A stretch of DNA of 13,052 nucleotides from Shewanella sp. Lineage in GTDB: Bacteria; Pseudomonadota; Gammaproteobacteria; Enterobacterales; Shewanellaceae. The translations under genes were made by a program, and so were the position numbers. The stretch's first letter is position 1, and every line of letters begins with the position of its first letter. Where the stretch lies: positions 1-13,052 of the forward strand of contig SDWK01000764.1 of the NCBI GenBank assembly GCA_004195335.1, given 5' to 3'. Under the pieces are notes generated by a model, which did no database searches, was not told the origin of the DNA, and worked only from the letters and a program-made list of their open reading frames with translations. Positions 8,422-13,052 of this stretch are shown here, one piece after another.

Positions 8422-8825
8422 TAACACAGGTTGATCAGTGAGCCTTTAATGCAGATCTGTTGACTGTGCTGATAATTACCACTTCCAGCCGTCACCGTCG
8501 TAATCGAGAGTTTCTGTTTATCAGCTCCATTCTCGATTAACATCGCCTTTAAAATGGTACCGTCGCGGGGAAATGACACCGCAGCCGCAAAATCTCCCAC
8601 AGATAGATCACGATACAGTTTGACTGTGATACTCCCTATGGATCTGGGCTCTAACCTCCCTTCATTCACCACTAATGTGGCACCGTTAGCGAGTTCAAAC
8701 GTTTTAAGATAAACCTCAGATGAAGAGCTATCAGCAGTATTTGACTTGGAGTTGGGCTTGTTGATATTGATTGAACATGCGCTGACGGCGAAAGATAACA
8801 GGAGTAAAGGCAGATATTTGATCAT
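8421..8825 (-). CDS. Putative lipoprotein, PliI-like i-type lysozyme inhibitor
   Basis: Exported lipoprotein of 134 residues. The signal peptide MIKYLPLLLLSFAVSAC ends in a good lipobox (VSA-C17); the next residues are S-I-N, not an Asp-type retention signal, so outer-membrane attachment is likely. After a Ser/Asn linker, the domain contains NEGRLEPRSIGSITVKLY (55-71), DFAAAVSFPRDGT (78-90) and AGSGNY (113-118). These resemble, from memory, the EPRSIGSY, PRDGT and SGxY signatures of PliI periplasmic inhibitors of invertebrate-type lysozyme, where the SGxY loop enters the lysozyme active site. The C terminus after the SGNY loop is short (16 residues) and ends in a cysteine, which could pair with C125. 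ATG has AGAGGG at plus positions 8830-8835. It lies 69 bases downstream of the MarR gene on the same strand and may be co-transcribed with it. Confidence 0.7.
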   Translation of the reverse strand: MIKYLPLLLLSFAVSACSININKPNSKSNTADSSSSEVYLKTFELANGATLVVNEGRLEPRSIGSITVKLYRDLSVGDFAAAVSFPRDGTILKAMLIENGADKQKLSITTVTAGSGNYQHSQQICIKGSLINLC

Positions 8826-8894
8826 AAGACCCTCTGATTGAATCTGTCGAATTTAATAACGGTAAAAATGAAATGACTCAAACGAACTAATCGC

Positions 8895-9314
8895 TCATTC
8901 AGGCAATCGATTAATTTTATTGAGTAAGGCCAGAAAGGCTAAACGTTCGTCACCTGATAGGTTATCCAGAAAGTGGGCGTTGACTCGCTCGGCCTCGATC
9001 ACAAGATCTTGCTCTAACGCCTTTCCGGCATCGGTCAGAAAAATCTGAAACGCGCGACGATTGTCGGCTTCTTGATGTCGGGTAACCAGGCCCTGTACTT
9101 GTAGTTGGTCGAGCAGGCGCGTCATCGTATAATGAGCAACGTCGCACCGTTTGGATAACTCAGTCTGTGTTATCCCCTCCTCTTGCCACAAAGCAAAAAG
9201 AACTGGCCAGAGTTTTATATCGAGTTGGTAACGTTTGAGTTTTTGATCCAATGCATTTTGTAGATCAATATTCAAATGCGACACCAGATACCCGAGGCTT
9301 TCATACTGTTTCAA
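8895..9314 (-). CDS. MarR-family transcriptional regulator
   Basis: Winged-helix repressor/activator of 139 residues, the normal MarR length. The HTH region is ITQTELSKRCDVAHYTMTRL (48-67), and the wing carries the family signature EADNRRAFQIFLTDAGK (82-98) with the D-x-R-R turn. Flanking helices at both ends form the dimer interface. Translation starts at TTG (plus 9312-9314): GGAGA (plus 9321-9325) sits six bases upstream, and no in-frame ATG is available nearby. An ATG inside the SD region is out of frame. An inverted repeat 63-78 bases upstream is a likely autoregulatory operator. The ligand is unknown. The closest downstream gene on this strand is the lipoprotein, a possible target. Confidence 0.9.
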   Translation of the reverse strand: MKQYESLGYLVSHLNIDLQNALDQKLKRYQLDIKLWPVLFALWQEEGITQTELSKRCDVAHYTMTRLLDQLQVQGLVTRHQEADNRRAFQIFLTDAGKALEQDLVIEAERVNAHFLDNLSGDERLAFLALLNKINRLPE

Positions 9315-9376
9315 TCAGCATCTCCAATCCGTCAGCACCTGATTTAATATTACCACTTAGCCTGCAAGAAACTAGC

Positions 9377-9392
9377 ATTAGTCAAAACTAAT
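9377..9392. promoter_or_regulatory. Candidate MarR operator (inverted repeat)
   Basis: ATTAGT (9377-9382) and ACTAAT (9387-9392) form a perfect 6-4-6 inverted repeat. A second, overlapping palindrome TAATT-ACG-AATTA spans 9389-9401. On the minus strand a TTGACT -35-like element falls inside the first repeat, so binding would block transcription of the MarR gene. AT-rich palindromes of 16-20 bases are typical MarR-family operators. Confidence 0.5.
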
Positions 9393-9426
9393 TACGAATT
9401 AAAGTTTAAGCCTCTGATTAACTGTT

Positions 9427-9867
9427 TTAATTTCCAGAAATTATGAACTCATTGATAAAGTGGTAATAGCAAGCACGACCCAATTTAGCTTTGATGCCTC
9501 TTTCTAGCTCAAGGAAAATGCCTTCATCATTAAGTTCAAATGCCTCCCGACTTTCGACCTTATGCTGCGTCTCAAGGGCTGAGTCGAGCAAAAAGGTATG
9601 ATCTTTCTGTTCGTAACTCACGATAATTAACGCCGCATCGGTAACCGTTACCCGCAGCTTTTCAGCTGGAGTGATCAGATAATATTGGCCCTCGATACAG
9701 TGCAAAATAGACAAGAATAGTCGTGCAAATTTGTTTGGTAATCGATCGCCTCGATAATACCAGTCACCCTGAGTACTGACATTAAATAAGGGGGCTTCAG
9801 AGCAAAGCGGTGCCTCTTTTGTCAGCTTAGCTAACTCTGAGTCGGCAGATGGTCTGTCTTTACTCAT
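9427..9867 (-). CDS. DUF1285 family protein
   Basis: Soluble protein of 146 residues that I assign to DUF1285, a conserved proteobacterial family of unknown function. Typical segments (numbered from the chosen ATG) are PLCSEAPLFNVSTQGDWYYRGDRLP in the N-terminal part, LFLSILHCIEGQYYLITPAEKLRV in the middle, and DAALIIVS followed by LELERGIKAKLGRACYYHF near the end. The start is ATG at plus 9865-9867, because AGGAG (plus 9873-9877) lies five bases upstream. A TTG seven codons earlier has no ribosome binding site. It lies 65 bases downstream of ydiJ on the same strand with a hairpin between them, so it is probably co-transcribed with partial termination. No catalytic residues can be assigned. 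Confidence 0.85.
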   Translation of the reverse strand: MSKDRPSADSELAKLTKEAPLCSEAPLFNVSTQGDWYYRGDRLPNKFARLFLSILHCIEGQYYLITPAEKLRVTVTDAALIIVSYEQKDHTFLLDSALETQHKVESREAFELNDEGIFLELERGIKAKLGRACYYHFINEFIISGN

Positions 9868-9887
9868 ATCGACTCCTGAGAGCGACA

Positions 9888-9908
9888 AAGCCAGGTAACA
9901 CCTGGCTT
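9888..9908 (-). terminator. Stem-loop between ydiJ and the DUF1285 gene
   Basis: AAGCCAGGT (9888-9896) and ACCTGGCTT (9900-9908) form a perfect 9-bp stem with a three-base loop. On the minus strand only three T residues follow, so it is a poor intrinsic terminator. It sits just upstream of the DUF1285 ribosome binding site and may be a partial terminator or an mRNA processing/stability element. Confidence 0.5.
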
Positions 9909-9932
9909 ATGTCACTTAACCAGATTGATGGT

Positions 9933-12900
9933 TTATAAAAGTGCTAATAACGCTTGAATCGGATGTCTTGGCTTAAAACCACCAAAACGTTTCACCTGAC
10001 TTCGACAAGAGTAACCGGACACTAAGATCTGTTCACGGGGTAATGATTTTAGTGTTTGCTCCCAGGACATGGAAAAAAGTTCGCGCGAGCGTTGCTGGTT
10101 TTCAGCTTCATGGCCATAAGTACCTGCCATGCCACAACATCCCAGACTCACCGTCTCTAATTTTGCACCGAAGTGGCTAAAAACCGTCTTCCACTCTGTC
10201 GCGGTATTGGGTTTTGCCGTTGACTCAGTACAATGGCTGAACCAGGTAAATTCATGTGAAATATCTTGATTAACAGTCCGCTTATCACAATGTTCAATCG
10301 CCTCTAACAGCCATTCATTAGACAACTTAACATTAAAATCACCACAGCTATCACCGAGTACTTCTCGATATTCATCCCGGTAACATAGCACCATAGCAGG
10401 GTCTACTCCCACCATCGGCATATTCAGCTGATAAACCTGAGTCAGAAAATCAGCAGAAGACTGAGCAGTCTTGGCAAATTTATTGAGGAAACCTTTAATA
10501 TGTATCGGCTTGCCATTGGGTTTAAAGGGTAAAAGCACAGGCTTAAGACCTAGTTTCTCAATCAACTTGATAAAGTGATAGACAGTATCGGCTTCATAGA
10601 AGCTATTAAAGGGATCTTGTACCACCAACACATAGTTCTGGCGCTCGCTCAGGGGGATATTCTGCAACGATTCCAGATCATAACCACGACAGGCATGGCC
10701 GTCGAGACGTTGTTTAAGCGTCGGGACCGATAGTGCCGGAGCATCAACATATCCAAGAGACTTCTTTATCACCCACTGACTTACCGGATTCTGCGAAACG
10801 GCATTGGTTAACCTTGGAGCCATTGCCATTAACGGCAAACTCTCTTCAATTCCCGCCACGAGGTAGTCTTTTGCCGGACGCAGATATCTTTGATAATAGA
10901 TATTAAAGAACTGAGCTCTGAACTTAGGCACATCGACCTTAACCGGACATTGAGATGTGCAGGCCTTACAGGCTAAACACCCTTTTAATGACTCCATCAC
11001 TTCATGTGAATAATCATACTCACGACTCGCTTTTAATGTATTTTGAGTACGCTGCAACCAGCCAAGAGGCTTGGCTTTGGCAAGCGCCTTGACATCGATG
11101 CCCTCAGATTCGAGTAAGCGTAACCATTCTCGCATTAAGCCCGCTCGACCTTTTGGAGACTGAACCCTGTCTCCTGTGACTTTAAAAGATGGACACATAG
11201 GTGAATAGGCGCTGTAGTTGAAACAAAGCCCATTACCGTTACAGTTCATCACATCAGGGAAAGCCTCTCTGGTTTCGATGGGAATTTGGCGATCGAAGCT
11301 GCCGCGTTTAACACTATCGACATTATAAATTAGTGCACCGGTTCCCTTAGGGGCCACCAGCTTACCGGGATTTAATTTATTCTTAGGGTCAAACAACCCT
11401 TTAACTTCTTCCAGAACACCGTACAGTTCTTCACCAAAGACAGAAGGACCATATTCACCACGAACGCCTTTACCGTGCTCTCCCCACATCAAACCGCCAT
11501 ATTTTAATGTCAGCTCAGCCACTTGATCAGACACAGTTTTAAGCAGCCTTTCATCATCAACATCACACATATCCAGTGCGGGTCTGACATGAAGCACGCC
11601 GGCATCAACATGGCCAAACATGCCATATTGAAGCTGATGACTGTCGAGTAAGGCTCTGAACTCCATGATGAAATCGGCAAGTTTCTCCGGTGGTACTGCC
11701 GTATCTTCTGCAAAGGCCAACGGTTTTCTACGTCCTTTGGCCGCGCCAAGTAAACCAACGGCCTTCTTACGCATGGCGTAGATCATATTGATGCTCTGTA
11801 TATCACTGGTTTGCTGATAACCGAGCAGCCCACCAATGCTTTCATCAATTTGTGTCTCTAATGCTGAGATTAATGCAGCAACTTTGGCCTCAACCTCCTC
11901 CTGTTCTCCGGCGAACTCCACCATATTGAGTCCATCGATAACACGACCTGGGACGTCTTTTATCAGCTCAGAAACGGAGTGCCAGATGATGTCCTGTTGC
12001 GCCAGATTAAGTACTTTCGAGTCGATGGTTTCGACGACGGTCGCCTTGGCTTTAACCAGTTGAGGGGCATGACGCAGCGCCGATTCAAAAGAATCATATT
12101 TAATTTTTACCATCATACGTACCGCAGGCAGCGGTGTGATGTTCAATTTGGCTTCGGTAATAACGGCAAGCGTACCCTCAGAACCTGTCAATATTCTCGA
12201 TAAGTTAAATTCAGTTAGCTCATCATTCCATACATTCTTAAGATCATAACCCGTTAAGAATCGATTAAGCTTTGGAAATCGAGATTCAATGAGTGGGCGT
12301 TTGTTACGGCAAATATTAGCGATAGATGTCAGCAAAGTTTGACCGAGAGGGTTAGATGTCACGGCATCAATATTATCGAGTTCCTCAGCCTTAATTGAAT
12401 AGGTATCGAGCACACTACCATCATATAGCACGCTGGAAAGGCCAATAACATGATCAGAGGTTTTACCATATACCAGAGAACCCGCTCCGGAGGCATCGGT
12501 GTTAACCATCCCTCCCATTGTCGCCCTATTTGATGTGGAAAGATCGGGACTGAAGAAATATCCATGGGGTCTCAGAGCGTCATTTAGCGCATCCTTAACC
12601 ACGCCAGCTTCAACCCGAACCCACGCTTCCTCAGAGTTAATTTCTATGACCTTATTCAAATATCGAGACAGGTCGAGGACTAATCCATGAGTCAATGCCT
12701 GGCCATTCGTTCCTGTACCGCCACCACGGGCACTGAATACCACTTTCGAAAATTCAGTATGACTTGCCAGCATCAGTACTAAACGTACATCTTTCTGACT
12801 TCTAGGGTAGATAATAGCTTGAGGAAGAAATTGATACACTGAGTTATCCGTCGCCTGCGCTAAACGCGCACTGTAACGTTTATCGATATCACCAGTGAAA

Positions 12901-12992
12901 TCACTTTGCTCAAGCGCTACCAAGAAGGCAAGGTATACGGGCTCTAACGTTTGTTCATGAGATAACTTTGGTAACTTAACGATGGGTAACAT
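9933..12992 (-). CDS. ydiJ: FAD/Fe-S D-2-hydroxyglutarate dehydrogenase, YdiJ type
   Basis: Large oxidoreductase of 1019 residues (E. coli YdiJ 1018), a fusion of an FAD-binding oxidase with a C-terminal Fe-S/CCG module. Family members oxidise D-2-hydroxyglutarate to 2-oxoglutarate, recycling the by-product of SerA. The FAD-binding PP-loop FSARGGGTGTNGQAL is at 86-100 and DLSTSNRATMGGMVNTDASG at 150-169. The FAD-oxidase C-terminal domain contains GMFGHVDAGVLHVRP (457-471) and GEHGKGVRGEY (504-514), with likely metal/active-site histidines. The Fe-S part has C584/C590/C600 and a CxxCxxCxxxCP cluster at C672, C675, C678 and C682. A CCG motif is at 952-954 (GCCGMAGTYGHE). The ATG start matches the family N terminus; its Shine-Dalgarno (GAAG) is weak. 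The promoter is cut off by the window edge. D-lactate or another 2-hydroxyacid is an alternative substrate. Confidence 0.93.
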   Translation of the reverse strand: MLPIVKLPKLSHEQTLEPVYLAFLVALEQSDFTGDIDKRYSARLAQATDNSVYQFLPQAIIYPRSQKDVRLVLMLASHTEFSKVVFSARGGGTGTNGQALTHGLVLDLSRYLNKVIEINSEEAWVRVEAGVVKDALNDALRPHGYFFSPDLSTSNRATMGGMVNTDASGAGSLVYGKTSDHVIGLSSVLYDGSVLDTYSIKAEELDNIDAVTSNPLGQTLLTSIANICRNKRPLIESRFPKLNRFLTGYDLKNVWNDELTEFNLSRILTGSEGTLAVITEAKLNITPLPAVRMMVKIKYDSFESALRHAPQLVKAKATVVETIDSKVLNLAQQDIIWHSVSELIKDVPGRVIDGLNMVEFAGEQEEVEAKVAALISALETQIDESIGGLLGYQQTSDIQSINMIYAMRKKAVGLLGAAKGRRKPLAFAEDTAVPPEKLADFIMEFRALLDSHQLQYGMFGHVDAGVLHVRPALDMCDVDDERLLKTVSDQVAELTLKYGGLMWGEHGKGVRGEYGPSVFGEELYGVLEEVKGLFDPKNKLNPGKLVAPKGTGALIYNVDSVKRGSFDRQIPIETREAFPDVMNCNGNGLCFNYSAYSPMCPSFKVTGDRVQSPKGRAGLMREWLRLLESEGIDVKALAKAKPLGWLQRTQNTLKASREYDYSHEVMESLKGCLACKACTSQCPVKVDVPKFRAQFFNIYYQRYLRPAKDYLVAGIEESLPLMAMAPRLTNAVSQNPVSQWVIKKSLGYVDAPALSVPTLKQRLDGHACRGYDLESLQNIPLSERQNYVLVVQDPFNSFYEADTVYHFIKLIEKLGLKPVLLPFKPNGKPIHIKGFLNKFAKTAQSSADFLTQVYQLNMPMVGVDPAMVLCYRDEYREVLGDSCGDFNVKLSNEWLLEAIEHCDKRTVNQDISHEFTWFSHCTESTAKPNTATEWKTVFSHFGAKLETVSLGCCGMAGTYGHEAENQQRSRELFSMSWEQTLKSLPREQILVSGYSCRSQVKRFGGFKPRHPIQALLALL

Positions 12993-13033
12993 ATCAGCTT
13001 CAGTCTACTTTAATTGTTAAAATTATGATTTAC

Positions 13034-13052
13034 CTGTCTCTTATACACATCT
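13034..13052 (+). other. Nextera/Tn5 mosaic-end sequencing adapter (artefact)
   Basis: The last 19 bases, CTGTCTCTTATACACATCT, are exactly the reverse complement of the Tn5 mosaic end used in Nextera libraries. This is adapter read-through at a contig edge, not genomic sequence. Genomic DNA should be taken to end at 13033. Confidence 0.97.

Noticed and set aside
8962..9147. Second minus-strand frame inside the MarR gene
   Set aside because: It overlaps the winged-helix region in another frame and yields an Arg/Ser-rich sequence without family features.
9319..9321. ATG as the start of the MarR gene
   Set aside because: This ATG overlaps the Shine-Dalgarno region and is out of frame with the MarR coding sequence. 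The TTG at 9312-9314 is in frame with correct spacing.
11836..12203. Two overlapping plus-strand frames inside ydiJ
   Set aside because: Both are antisense to the continuous, fully recognisable ydiJ protein and show no start signals.
13034..13052. Tn5-like transposon end as a real mobile element
   Set aside because: Only the synthetic 19-base mosaic end is present, it sits exactly at the sequence terminus, and no transposase or IS50 sequence adjoins it. Library adapter is the simpler explanation.

Overview
The window looks like chromosomal DNA of a marine gammaproteobacterium, most probably Shewanella. I infer this from the protein sequences, the moderate GC content, and a gene order (rluE, nudJ, mnmA, hflD, purB, roxA/ycfD) that matches the block known in enterobacteria and, as I remember it, in Shewanella. 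A leucine dehydrogenase and a YdiJ-type FAD/Fe-S oxidoreductase next to a DUF1285 gene fit Shewanella as well. There are no tRNA or rRNA genes, CRISPR arrays, insertion sequences or prophage genes. No non-coding stretch exceeds about 260 bases.

Layout. Positions 1-228 are an upstream region with a perfect 16-bp palindrome at its left edge. A plus-strand run follows: rluE (23S rRNA pseudouridine synthase), nudJ (Nudix hydrolase), mnmA (tRNA 2-thiouridylase), hflD and purB (adenylosuccinate lyase), closed by a strong terminator at 4818-4851. Next is a plus-strand cupin oxygenase, roxA/ycfD, which hydroxylates ribosomal protein uL16. It converges on a minus-strand DUF4826 gene across a shared bidirectional terminator. 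Divergent from DUF4826 is the leucine dehydrogenase gene ldh, whose leader carries a palindrome resembling LiuR sites, a CRP-like half-site and a possible 9-codon leader ORF. A small C-terminally anchored membrane protein of unknown function follows. Everything right of about 8400 is on the minus strand. In transcription order it is ydiJ (D-2-hydroxyglutarate dehydrogenase type), a DUF1285 gene, a MarR-family regulator with a candidate operator in front of it, and a small lipoprotein that resembles the PliI inhibitors of invertebrate-type lysozyme.

How the genes relate. The left half is translation and nucleotide housekeeping. RluE, MnmA and RoxA modify 23S rRNA, tRNA and a ribosomal protein respectively, and PurB acts in purine synthesis. 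The right half is catabolism and envelope. Ldh starts branched-chain amino acid breakdown and YdiJ oxidises a 2-hydroxyacid. The MarR regulator and the lipoprotein form a small accessory pair.

The last 19 bases (13034-13052) are exactly the Nextera/Tn5 mosaic-end adapter. They are not genomic DNA, so the window ends at an untrimmed contig edge that cuts off the ydiJ promoter region. I found no convincing undescribed multi-gene system. The most informative leads are the putative lysozyme inhibitor, the unknown tail-anchored protein, the ldh leader and the MarR operator.
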